Source: Alphaproteobacteria bacterium
GTDB lineage: Bacteria; Myxococcota_A; UBA796; GCA-2862545
Assembly (NCBI GenBank): GCA_020632885.1
Contig: JACKEQ010000017.1
Span: forward strand, 61,517 to 125,516
DNA length: 64,000 bases
Reading direction: 5' to 3'
Shown: piece after piece, positions 10,937-21,282 of the stretch
How positions within the stretch are numbered: the first letter of the stretch is position 1
Layout of the letters: every line of letters starts with the position of its first letter
Program-made: the position numbers and the translations under genes
The notes under the pieces: generated by a model
Told to the model about the DNA's origin: nothing
The model's input: the letters and a program-made list of their open reading frames with translations, nothing else
Database searches by the model: none

Positions 10937-13306
10937 TCAGAGGCCCGTGGCGGAGATCCCCGCCACCATGCCGGGGTCCCCGTCGAAGGTCGGGAGCACC
11001 GTCGCGGACCAGCGCCCCGGGATCCGCAGCTGGGGCATCCGCAAGCTCGCCTGGGCGCCTCCGCGGCGTCGGACGACGTGGGAGACCACTGCGCCGCCGA
11101 CCAGGCCGACGGTGCTCCCGATCACGGCGCCAGCGGCGACGGTCTCGGGCTCCGGGCTCGCCATCGCGCCGACGAGGGCGCCCGTCGTGGCCCCGCCGAC
11201 GCCGGCCAGCTGCGCGACAACCGTGTGACCCGGCTCCACCCCGAGGGGTCGGAGGGCCAGCCCGCCCGCGAGGAGGAAGGCGTCCGCCGACAGTGAGGAC
11301 GTCAGCAGCGCGTCCTCCGGATCGCCCGGGAGCTTCAGGGCGAGGGGGGTGAGCACGCCGTACCAGGCACCCCAGGCCGCGGCAGTCCCGAGGAACACCG
11401 CGTCTCCGGGGTCCGGGTCGATCCCGCCCGCGAGGGCCGTCAGGCCCACTCCCGCCGCAGAGAACACGGTGAGACCCATGCCGACGGCCTGTGTGTTCGA
11501 TGCGTAGCCCTTCTGGTCCAGCCAGGAGGCGATGGCTGCGCCCTCGATCGACACCGCGGGCACGAAGATCCCGAGCATGACGACGTCCCCGGCGGTCAGA
11601 TCGACCCGTGAGCCCACGAAGCCACCCGCGACCGAGCCCAGCACGCCGGTGGCGAGCATGGAGGCCACCCGCGGGCTGTCGGCCTCCGTGAGCAGCGACG
11701 CGATGCCCATGCCGCCCGCGTTGCCCAGCACCGTTCCCCAGCCGATTCCCGCGGAGACGCGCAGGGGGACCGGCTGGATGTACGCTGTGGCCAGACCGGT
11801 CGCGAAGCCTGCCGTGATGCCGGTGGTCGCGACCGAGACGGGGGCCTCCACGTCGAACACGACGGGCAGCCAACCACCGATCCAGCCGGCCTCCACCCCG
11901 AGGGTCCCGGCGAAGACCAGGTCCTGCGGATGCACGGTCCACAGCTCCCGCGTCGCGGCGTGGATGGCGAGCCCCGCGGCCGCGCCCACGACGCCCGCCC
12001 CCGCCAGGCTCGCCGTCCGGTAGTCCAGGTAGCGGCATGCCTTCGGCTTCGGCACGTCCAGAGACCAGGCACGGCAGGCCCGCGCGTTCCCGAGCTGGTC
12101 GCCGTGGGGCCAGGCGAGGTCGCTGATGCTCATGCCGAGCCCCATGCCGACCATGCCGGCGAGGTCGGACTCGAGCACCTCCACAGCGTCCCGTTCCCGC
12201 CCCAGGCGCGACAGCCCCACGGCCGCTCCCGCACCGACGCCCACGAGTCGGTAGAGCGCGTCGAGGTTCTCGCGGGACCTCGAACCGAGGTCCGGCGCCG
12301 CTCCGACCGTGAGGGTGGAGGCCGCCCCAGCTGCGCCGAGACTCCAGGCCACGTCGCTGGCGTAGCGCAGGCCCTGGCCGTTGGAGACGGAGTGGTTGCG
12401 GCCGTACAGGAGCGCCGTGCCGATCCCGACCGCCGCTCCGCCGACCCCGCCGATCGCGGCGGCCTCGTCGCTCCGGCCCCACGTGCCGATGCTCGAGAGC
12501 ATCACACCGCCCGCGGCGCCGTTCGCGAGCACGCCCGCCCAGAGCCCGTCGCTCTTCACGACGACGGGTCGCCCGCGCTGGGCCAGCACGTCCGGATGGC
12601 GCTGTTCGAGGACCTCGAGCGCGGACTGGCGGAGGTCGCGGGGCATCTCGGGGTCGCTCGCCACGTCCCACAGGCGGTTCCCGGGCTCGGGACCCTCCAT
12701 CCTCCCCAGGGCCGCGATGGCCTCCCTGCGGGCGTCCATCGAGAGGCGCGGGTCGCGGAGCACCTCGGTCGGGGTCTCGAGGTCGCCCAGGGCTCCCGCG
12801 GTCGCCACGGCAGCGACCTGGATCGGGGCCCACCGGGACAGCGCAGCGGCCCGGAGGAGGGGGAGGGCTCCGGGATCTCCGCGCTCGGACAGGCGGCGCG
12901 AGGCGGCGAGGCGCTCTTCGGCGCCGATCCGTTCGTCGAGGAGCAGGCTCAGATCGCGGAGCATCAGGCGGGTGCGCTCGGCATCGGCGGTCTGTTCGCC
13001 CGTCGCGCGCTCTGCGGCAGCCAGCTGCTCCCGGAGCACCTCGATGGTGGCCCGGGCCTCCTCGAGCACGGGATCGACCGCCTCGACCGATGGGCCTTGC
13101 TCGGGGCCGATGGGCGGCTCCTGGGCCACGGCAGCGCCCAGGACCCAGACCGCACCCTGGGCGTCGACGGCGAAGACGTGGTCCCAGCGCGTGGAGACCG
13201 GGAGCACGAGGCTCTGGCGCGCCCACGGGACGTGCCTCGCCCAGGTGCCAGGGTCCTCCAGGAAGCGCGCGTGCGCCTGTCGCCACCGTTCCCCGAGGGG
13301 TGTCAT
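10937..13306 (-). CDS. HEAT-repeat, multi-pass membrane protein of unknown function
   Basis: A 789-residue protein with no recognised family. Residues about 70-130 form a predicted coiled coil (VLEEARATIEVLREQLAAAE). They are followed by HEAT-like helical repeats (about 130-270: LPLLRAAALSRWAPIQVAAV). The C-terminal two thirds is a long series of Gly/Ala-rich hydrophobic segments typical of many membrane helices. There is no signal peptide at the N-terminus. ATG 13306 overlaps the stop of the upstream Nudix gene as ATGA, implying translational coupling; this overlap decides the start. Function cannot be inferred; a membrane sensor or scaffold is one possibility. Confidence 0.6.
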   Translation of the reverse strand: MTPLGERWRQAHARFLEDPGTWARHVPWARQSLVLPVSTRWDHVFAVDAQGAVWVLGAAVAQEPPIGPEQGPSVEAVDPVLEEARATIEVLREQLAAAERATGEQTADAERTRLMLRDLSLLLDERIGAEERLAASRRLSERGDPGALPLLRAAALSRWAPIQVAAVATAGALGDLETPTEVLRDPRLSMDARREAIAALGRMEGPEPGNRLWDVASDPEMPRDLRQSALEVLEQRHPDVLAQRGRPVVVKSDGLWAGVLANGAAGGVMLSSIGTWGRSDEAAAIGGVGGAAVGIGTALLYGRNHSVSNGQGLRYASDVAWSLGAAGAASTLTVGAAPDLGSRSRENLDALYRLVGVGAGAAVGLSRLGRERDAVEVLESDLAGMVGMGLGMSISDLAWPHGDQLGNARACRAWSLDVPKPKACRYLDYRTASLAGAGVVGAAAGLAIHAATRELWTVHPQDLVFAGTLGVEAGWIGGWLPVVFDVEAPVSVATTGITAGFATGLATAYIQPVPLRVSAGIGWGTVLGNAGGMGIASLLTEADSPRVASMLATGVLGSVAGGFVGSRVDLTAGDVVMLGIFVPAVSIEGAAIASWLDQKGYASNTQAVGMGLTVFSAAGVGLTALAGGIDPDPGDAVFLGTAAAWGAWYGVLTPLALKLPGDPEDALLTSSLSADAFLLAGGLALRPLGVEPGHTVVAQLAGVGGATTGALVGAMASPEPETVAAGAVIGSTVGLVGGAVVSHVVRRRGGAQASLRMPQLRIPGRWSATVLPTFDGDPGMVAGISATGL

Positions 13307-13779
13307 GGGACCTCGTCGAGGAGCAGGGGTCCGGCCTCCGGGCCGCCGGACACGACCCGATCGACGATGGTGTGGAGCTGGACGGGGACGGTGGGCAGAC
13401 CCGCCAGCGACTCCCGGTCGAACCATGCGACGGCATGCACGTTCTCCGCCCGCAGGCCGGCCTCGCCGATCGCGGGCCGGGGCTCGAACCGTTCGTGCAC
13501 CCGGACCACGTAGACCTCGTCCTCCTGGCCCTGCCAGCGTCCCGTGCCCACGGGACGGTAGAGCCGGCGGTGGCGATAGGCGCACGGGCCGGTGCGGAAC
13601 CCCGACAGACCGAGCTCCTCGTGCAGCTCGCGCGCGAGGGCCGCCTCCACCGACTCCCCCGGCTCGATCCCCCCACCAGGGGGCGCCCAGAACACCCGGT
13701 CGCCGAACCGAAACCGCACCAGCAGCAGGTCGTTCGCGGGCGTGAGGACCAGGGCACGCACGGCAGGTCGGAGGTTCAT
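13303..13779 (-). CDS. Nudix hydrolase
   Basis: A 158-residue Nudix-fold protein, the usual length for the family. Nudix enzymes cleave nucleoside diphosphates linked to another moiety; the substrate here is not predictable. The Nudix box at residues 36-57 fits GX5EX7REUXEEXGU exactly (G36, E42, R50, E51, E54, E55, G57), supplying the metal ligands. ATG 13779 is the first plausible start. The stop overlaps the start of the downstream membrane-protein gene by four bases, so the two form an operon. It is transcribed divergently from the YCII gene across a 102-bp gap. Confidence 0.85.
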   Translation of the reverse strand: MNLRPAVRALVLTPANDLLLVRFRFGDRVFWAPPGGGIEPGESVEAALARELHEELGLSGFRTGPCAYRHRRLYRPVGTGRWQGQEDEVYVVRVHERFEPRPAIGEAGLRAENVHAVAWFDRESLAGLPTVPVQLHTIVDRVVSGGPEAGPLLLDEVP

Positions 13780-13881
13780 ACGGCCACTCTGCGGGCTCAC
13801 GGAGAAAATGTCGACGACCTCGTCGAAGTCGGACGGGCTCGTTCGTCGTGGGGGTAGAACACGCTGCGACAGGAGAGTCCG

Positions 13882-14592
13882 ATGCGCTTCATGATCATGC
13901 ACAAGCTCAACGCCCGCCTCGAGACCGGGGTGCCGCCGACCCCCGAGGAGATCGGCCGCATCCACGGGATGATGGGGGAGGCCGCGCAGGCCGGCATCAT
14001 GCTCGGGGGTGAGGGGCTCCTGCCGTCGTCCCGGCGGACGCACCTCGCCTACCGGGGTGGGGAGCGCAGGCTCACGGCGGGTCCGTTCAGCGAGGAGAAG
14101 GAGCTCATCGGGGGCTTCGCGCTCGTGAAGGTGCGCACGCACGACCAGGCCATCGCGTGGATGGACCGCGTCGCAGAGGCCCTCGGCGACGTGGACGTCT
14201 TCCTGGGGCCGTGCACCGAGCCCTGGCACCTCGGCTTCGCACCCGAGCCGCCGGACGCGCCCCTGCGCTTCCTCGCGATGTACCAGCTCGAGGGCGAGGC
14301 GCGCCTCACGCCGGTCCAGGCAGCCGCGCTGGCAGAGCTCTTCGCCGTGATGCGGCAGGAGGGGGTGCTGCTTTCCTCCGAGGCGCTCGCGACGAGCCAC
14401 CACGGGGCCCGGATCCACCTCGAAGGCGACCGGCACACGGTGGTGGACGGTCCCTTCGCGGAGTCCAAGGAGCTCGTGTCGGGCTTCGCGATCTTCGAGC
14501 TCCCCTCGAAGGAGGCCGCCATCGAGTGGGGCGTCCGCTGGGGACACTGCATCGACGTCCAGACCGTCGAGGTCCGGCAGCTCGCGGATTGA
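13882..14592 (+). CDS. Tandem YCII/DGPF-domain protein
   Basis: A 236-residue protein of two YCII-related (DGPF) domains in tandem: first half MRFMIMHKLNA...LTAGPFSEEKELIGGF, second half LRFLAMYQLEG...VVDGPFAESKELVSGF. DGPF proteins are small ferredoxin-like-fold proteins of unresolved biochemical role, very often encoded next to ECF42 sigma factors, as here. AGGAGAG lies upstream of ATG 13882. A TAGAAC box about 15 bases further upstream may be part of the promoter. The sigma gene starts 38 bp downstream on the same strand, so they are probably co-transcribed and the pair is likely autoregulated, as is known for this sigma group. Confidence 0.85.
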   Translation: MRFMIMHKLNARLETGVPPTPEEIGRIHGMMGEAAQAGIMLGGEGLLPSSRRTHLAYRGGERRLTAGPFSEEKELIGGFALVKVRTHDQAIAWMDRVAEALGDVDVFLGPCTEPWHLGFAPEPPDAPLRFLAMYQLEGEARLTPVQAAALAELFAVMRQEGVLLSSEALATSHHGARIHLEGDRHTVVDGPFAESKELVSGFAIFELPSKEAAIEWGVRWGHCIDVQTVEVRQLAD

Positions 14593-14630
14593 CGGCCGGC
14601 CTGCGTGCCGCGACCGGCTATGGTCTCGGG

Positions 14631-15884
14631 GTGTCGACCGAGACCGAGATCCGGACCCGCATCAGCGCCGTGTGGCGGCGGGAGGCGGCCATCGTCGTCG
14701 CGACGCTCACACGGCTGACGCGCGACCTGGGCGTGGCCGAGGAGCTGGCCCAGGAGGCCCTGGTCGTGGCGCTCGAGCGGTGGCCGACCACGGGCATCCC
14801 GGACAACCCGGGGGCCTGGCTCGTCACCACGGGAAGGCACCTGGCCCTCGATCGGATCCGGCGGGAGCAGCTCGCCGAGCGGAAGGCGGACGTCATCCGC
14901 GAGCACACGACACCCGCGGAGGGGCCGTCCATCGAGGACGTCCTGGACGACCCGATCGGCGACGACGTGCTCCGGCTCGCCTTCATCGCGTGCGCGCCGG
15001 TGCTGTCGATGGACGCGCGGGTCGCCTTGACGCTTCGCGTGCTCTGCGGGCTCTCCACAGACGAGATCGCCCGCGCCTTCCTGACGACCGGCCCGACCAT
15101 CGGCCAGCGGATCGTCCGCGCGAAGCGGGCTCTCGCGGGCGAGCCCTTCGAGCTGCCGCGCGGGGAGGCGCTGGTGGCCCGCACCGCGAGCGTGCTCCAG
15201 GTGGTGTACCTGGTCTTCAACGAGGGGTACTCAGCGACGTCCGGCGAGGACCTCGTCCGTCGTGACCTGTGCGGTGAGGCGCTGCGGATGGGGCGGATGT
15301 TGGTGTCGTGGCTGCCCGGGGAGCCGGAGGTGGTCGGGCTCCTGGCCCTGATGGAGATCCAGCACTCCCGGGCTCCCGCCCGCACGGACGCCGAAGGGAA
15401 CCCGGTGCTCCTCCTCGACCAGGACCGCGACCTCTGGGACCGGGAGGCCATCACCCGCGGGCTCGCTGCGCTGACGCGCGCGCACCTGCTCGGGGGGCGC
15501 GGGCCCTACGTGCTGCAGGCCGAGATCGCGGCGTGCCACGGCCGGGCGCGCCGGGCGGAGGACACCGACTGGTCCGCCATCGCCGCTCTGTACGGCGAGC
15601 TGGCGGCACGCTCACCGTCGCCCGTGGTCGAGCTGAACCGCGCGCTGGCCGTGTCCATGGCGGAGGGGCCGGAGGCCGGGCTCGCGGTGCTCGATCCCCT
15701 GCTCGGCGTGCCGTCGCTGGCGACGTACCATCTGCTCCCGGCGGCGCGTGCCGACATGCTGCTCCGGCTCGGACGGCTCGACGAGGCCCGGTCGGAGCTC
15801 GTGCGTGCGGCCGCCCTGGCGAGCCATCCGAGGGACCGGGAGCACCTGCTGGCCCGCGCGCGCGCGGCGGGTGGGACGTCGTGA
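14631..15884 (+). CDS. ECF42-type sigma factor with TPR C-terminal extension
   Basis: A 417-residue sigma factor, about twice normal ECF length. Region 2 (LGVAEELAQEALVVALERWP, then PGAWLVTTGRHLALDRIRR) and region 4 (LSTDEIARAFLTTGPTIGQR) lie in the first 180 residues. The rest is the long helical TPR-like extension characteristic of ECF42 (VVYLVFNEGYSATSGEDLVR; SPSPVVELNRALAVSMAEGP). In this group the extension replaces a classic anti-sigma factor and is needed for activity; the neighbour encoding DGPF domains is the standard genomic partner. GTG 14631 is chosen because it begins VSTETEIRTRISAVW in the right frame just after the YCII gene. Its stop overlaps the next gene's GTG. Confidence 0.88.
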   Translation: MSTETEIRTRISAVWRREAAIVVATLTRLTRDLGVAEELAQEALVVALERWPTTGIPDNPGAWLVTTGRHLALDRIRREQLAERKADVIREHTTPAEGPSIEDVLDDPIGDDVLRLAFIACAPVLSMDARVALTLRVLCGLSTDEIARAFLTTGPTIGQRIVRAKRALAGEPFELPRGEALVARTASVLQVVYLVFNEGYSATSGEDLVRRDLCGEALRMGRMLVSWLPGEPEVVGLLALMEIQHSRAPARTDAEGNPVLLLDQDRDLWDREAITRGLAALTRAHLLGGRGPYVLQAEIAACHGRARRAEDTDWSAIAALYGELAARSPSPVVELNRALAVSMAEGPEAGLAVLDPLLGVPSLATYHLLPAARADMLLRLGRLDEARSELVRAAALASHPRDREHLLARARAAGGTS

Positions 15885-16373
15885 CGCCCCGTACCGCCCG
15901 CCTCCTCGGCGTGGGTCTCGGGGCCCTCGCCATCGCCGTGGGCGCCCGGATCTCGGTGCCGATGCCGCCCGTGCCGATGACGCTGCAGACGCTCGCGGTG
16001 GTCGGTGCGGGCCTGGTGCTCGGGGCGCGTGACGCCGGGCTGGCCGCGCTCGTGTACCTCCTGCTCGTGGTGCTCGGGCTCCCGGTGCTCGCGGACGGGG
16101 AGTCGGCGATGGGCGCTCGCTTCCTGGAGCTGAAGTCCGCCGGGTACGTGGCCGGGTTCGTGCCGGGCGCCTGGGTCGCGGGCCGGCTGGGGGCAGGACG
16201 GGGCTGGCTCGGGTGGATCGGGGCGGGGCTGGCGGGCCACGCGGTGGTGTTGGGCTGTGGCGGGGCCGTGCTGGCGGGCTGGATCGGGCTCTCGCCCGCA
16301 CTCGCGTACGGCGTGTACCCGTTCCTGCCGGGCGCTGTGGTGAAGAGCGCGCTCGCAGCCGGGCTCGGCTGGG

Positions 16374-18578
<2,205 letters not shown>

Positions 18579-18604
18579 CCTGCCGCTCGCCCCTGCAGAT
18601 TCCG

Positions 18605-18745
18605 GTTGACGGTCAACACGTCCTGGCCCGCGAATGGCGGGGGAACGAGTACACTTCGAGCCAGGGCGTGGTGAGCGTCGAGAGGAGGCAAGGCCCGCGC
18701 AAAGCGGGCCGCACAGGCCGCCTTCGGCGGCCGGAGTGATCAGTT
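18605..18745 (+). repeat. Structured 141-bp interspersed repeat, copy A
   Basis: About 95% identical to the copy at 47697-47839. In + orientation it can fold as a long stem (GACG, CACG and CCTGGC against GCCAGG, CGTG and CGTC), then hairpins GGCCCGC-GCAAA-GCGGGCC and GGCCGCC-TTC-GGCGGCC, and it ends in GATCAGTT. It lies just upstream of the histidine-kinase gene. This could be a small RNA gene or a non-autonomous mobile element. Confidence 0.75.
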
Positions 18746-18817
18746 GCCGGTGACCGTGCTCGACGACGCGGGACGTGTGGCGACAGCGGCGGACCTGCAG
18801 ATCCACGAGCATGGACC

Positions 18818-19129
18818 ATGGACTTCCTGCTGCATCAGCCCTCCGTGGTCCCCCCCCGACGGTCTGGCGGCTCGGGCCGGTCTTCGTCGTCAACGCGGTG
18901 CTCGTGCCGTTCGCCTGGTGTCTTCCGTGGTTCGTGCTGCTCGCGACGGAGTGTCGGCCACGCTCGCGCCGGGCCGGTCTGTCGTTGCTCGCGCTCGCGA
19001 GCGCACTCCGAGCCAGGGCTCCACCTCCTCGGGATCGGTCTCGCGGGGCTCCTGGCGCTGGGCCTGGGCTGTCTCGGGCGCGGCGACAGAGCCGGCTTAC
19101 CCCGGACTCAGGGGGTGAAGGTGAGGTAG
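18818..19129 (+). pseudogene. Possible small membrane-protein gene broken by two frameshifts
   Basis: No intact gene occupies 18746-19107. ATG 18818 opens MDFLLHQPSVV; after the eight-C run at 18850-18857 the sense continues in the next frame (TVWRLGPVFVVNAVLVPFAW, then CLPWFVLLATE). Near 19010 it returns to the first frame (EPGLHLLGIGLAGLLALGLG). Joined, these give about 100 residues with three hydrophobic segments. I do not recognise the family. The shift at a homopolymer suggests either a sequence error or an unstable tract. A short coding-like stretch immediately upstream (PVTVLDDAGRVATAADLQIH) may be a fragment of another gene cut by the repeat. This is a weak call. Confidence 0.35.
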
Positions 19130-21210
19130 TAGTCCTGGGTCGGCGTGAGGGAGAACCCGGTCGTCCCCACGCTGTTCGCGGTCAACGGGAACACGCCGCT
19201 CCCCGAGAACCCGAAGTTCAGGCACGACCCGCTGGTGTCGCGGTAGCTCGCGAACGACACGTTGTTGCTGCTGCTGGCCGTGCGGTTCACGTAGAGGGCG
19301 TTGCCCTGGCCGTCCGCGACCACGTCTCCGCGGCTCACCTCGTTCGGATACCCCCAGGCCGAGACGCTGCAGTTGAGGCCGGTGTAGGAGACGCTGACCT
19401 GCCTCAGGGTCGTGGCACCATTCCCGGCCCGAGGGGCGAAGCGCGCCACGTACCCGTCGTCGGAGATCAGCCCGAACCCGTCCCGCGTCAGCCCCGCGAA
19501 GTAGAGCCCGAGGGACGTGAGGGTGGCGCTGCTCGCACCGTTGTGCAGGCGCACCGTGAGGGTCCCCGTGGCGGAGGCGCCAGCGGGTCCCTGCGGCCCT
19601 TCCGGGCCCTGCGGACCCTGGGTTCCCTGCGGTCCCTGGGTTCCCTGCGGTCCCTGGGCGCCCTGCGGTCCCTGAGATCCTTGTGCGCCCGCCGGTCCCT
19701 GTGTACCTGCTGGACCCGCTGGACCCGCTGGACCCGCCGGACCCGCTGGACCCGCTGGACCCGCTGGACCCGCGGCGCCGGGCGCGCCGTTGCACACGAA
19801 CTCCGTCGTGGTGCCGTCGTCGACCGCGATGCCGCCGTACGTGCAGTTCAGCCCGGGCGACTCGCTCGTCACGACCGGCGAGGACCCGTCGGCGCCCGGA
19901 GCGCCCTGTGGACCAGCGGCGCCTGCCGGACCTGCCGGCCCCTGGGGGCCCGTGGCTCCCGCCGTGCCCTGTGGACCTGCCGGTCCCGCCGGTCCCGCTG
20001 GGCCTGCCGGACCCGCGGGGCCTGCCGGACCCGTCGCACCGTCCGCGCCGGGTGCACCGTTGCACACGAGCTCCGTCGTGGTGCCGTCGTCGACCGCGAT
20101 GCCGCCGTACGCGCAGTCCGGGCCGGCCGCCACGCTCGTGACCACCGGCGACACGCCGTCCACACCCGGGAGCCCCTGGAGGCCCCGGGGACCCTGCGGT
20201 CCTGCGGGTCCCGTGGCTCCTGGCGCGCCGTCCGCCCCGTCCTGTCCATCCGCCCCTGCAGGACCCTGGGGTCCCGCCGGGCCTGCCGCGCCGTCCGCAC
20301 CCGGGAGGCCCTGGAGACCCCGTGGACCCTGCGGCCCCGCCGGCCCTGCCGGCCCTGCCGGACCCGTCGCACCGTCCGCGCCGTCCGCACCGGGGGCACC
20401 GTCCACACCCGGGATCCCCTGTGGACCCTGCGGTCCTGCGGGCCCCGTGGCTCCCGGAGCGCCGTCCGCCCCGTCCTGCCCGGCCGGACCCGCGGGCCCC
20501 ATCGCCCCGTCGAGACCGGGCGCACCATCGGCTCCCGCCGGCCCCTGCGGACCGATGGCGCCCATGGCGCCCGCCTCGCCGGTCTCTCCCGCCACGCCGT
20601 CGCAGACGTACGCCGTCGATGTCGCGCTGGTCAGGGCGAGCCCGCCAGCCGGGCAGTTGGCACCCGGGGGCTCCACGTCGATCAAGACGTCTCCCGTGCC
20701 GGAGGTGCCCGGCTCACCCTGGGGGCCAGCGGGACCCTGGAGCCCGTCCAGGCCGGTGCAGACGTAGGTCGTGCCGAAGGCGTCCGTGACCGCGACACCC
20801 CCCGTGGGGCAGTTCGCGCCGGGGGGCTCGTCGACGACCGTGACCGACGTGCCGTCCGCGCCCGGCGCGCCGTCGGCTCCTGGGGCACCGTCGGCTCCCG
20901 GGGCACCGTCGGCTCCCGGGGCACCGTCGGCTCCCGGTGCGCCCGCTTCGCCCGTGGGGCCGGCCGCGCCCGTGGGGCCCATCGGTCCGGCGGGTCCGGG
21001 TGCGCCGTCCAGGCCGGCGTTCCCCGTGGGGCCATCGCACACGAACTCGGTCACCCCTGACGCGTCGGTCAGCGCCACGCCGCCCTCGGCGCAGTTCTCG
21101 CCGGGAGGCTCCACCGACACGAGCACCGCATCCTCGAGGCCGGGCTCCCCGTCGCACCCCGCGACGAGCATGGCGAACGAGAACAGAAGGGACAGTCTGG
21201 GGGCGCGCAT
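19108..21210 (-). CDS. Collagen-like lipoprotein with repeated DUF7151-type modules
   Basis: A 700-residue lipoprotein: signal MRAPRLSLLFSFAMLVAGC, then five copies of a roughly 30-residue module with paired Cys (for example PPGANCPTGGVAVTDAFG, ending VC-G), resembling DUF7151. The modules are separated by blocks of Gly-X-Y triplets (GPAGPAGPAG, GADGAPGADG) that would form collagen triple helices. The last 150 residues are a beta-rich head of unknown family (TLTVRLHNGASSATLTSLGL). Triple-helix stalks with a terminal head are a known surface-adhesin design. GGAGGAA precedes ATG 21210. The gene stands alone on its strand; its upstream region carries an imperfect ACCCTACGTCCGGT palindrome. Confidence 0.8.
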   Translation of the reverse strand: MRAPRLSLLFSFAMLVAGCDGEPGLEDAVLVSVEPPGENCAEGGVALTDASGVTEFVCDGPTGNAGLDGAPGPAGPMGPTGAAGPTGEAGAPGADGAPGADGAPGADGAPGADGAPGADGTSVTVVDEPPGANCPTGGVAVTDAFGTTYVCTGLDGLQGPAGPQGEPGTSGTGDVLIDVEPPGANCPAGGLALTSATSTAYVCDGVAGETGEAGAMGAIGPQGPAGADGAPGLDGAMGPAGPAGQDGADGAPGATGPAGPQGPQGIPGVDGAPGADGADGATGPAGPAGPAGPQGPRGLQGLPGADGAAGPAGPQGPAGADGQDGADGAPGATGPAGPQGPRGLQGLPGVDGVSPVVTSVAAGPDCAYGGIAVDDGTTTELVCNGAPGADGATGPAGPAGPAGPAGPAGPAGPQGTAGATGPQGPAGPAGAAGPQGAPGADGSSPVVTSESPGLNCTYGGIAVDDGTTTEFVCNGAPGAAGPAGPAGPAGPAGPAGPAGPAGTQGPAGAQGSQGPQGAQGPQGTQGPQGTQGPQGPEGPQGPAGASATGTLTVRLHNGASSATLTSLGLYFAGLTRDGFGLISDDGYVARFAPRAGNGATTLRQVSVSYTGLNCSVSAWGYPNEVSRGDVVADGQGNALYVNRTASSSNNVSFASYRDTSGSCLNFGFSGSGVFPLTANSVGTTGFSLTPTQDYYLTFTP

Positions 21211-21233
21211 GGTTCCTCCGCGGCAGCCCGTCG

Positions 21234-21247
21234 ACCCTACGTCCGGT
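21234..21247. promoter_or_regulatory. Imperfect palindrome upstream of collagen-like gene
   Basis: ACCCTACGTCCGGT lies 24-37 bases upstream of ATG 21210. With its flanks it matches the palindrome at 30903 in a block reading GTCGACCC-ACGTC-GGTGG. Possible shared regulator site; low certainty. Confidence 0.25.
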
Positions 21248-21282
21248 GGCGGGGGACCCCGTCTCAAACGCGCCTCAAAGAT

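Noticed and set aside
18605..18893. Upstream extension of the histidine kinase reading through the repeat
   Set aside because: The extra ~105 codons are the translated structured repeat and flank, which also occur elsewhere outside any kinase gene.
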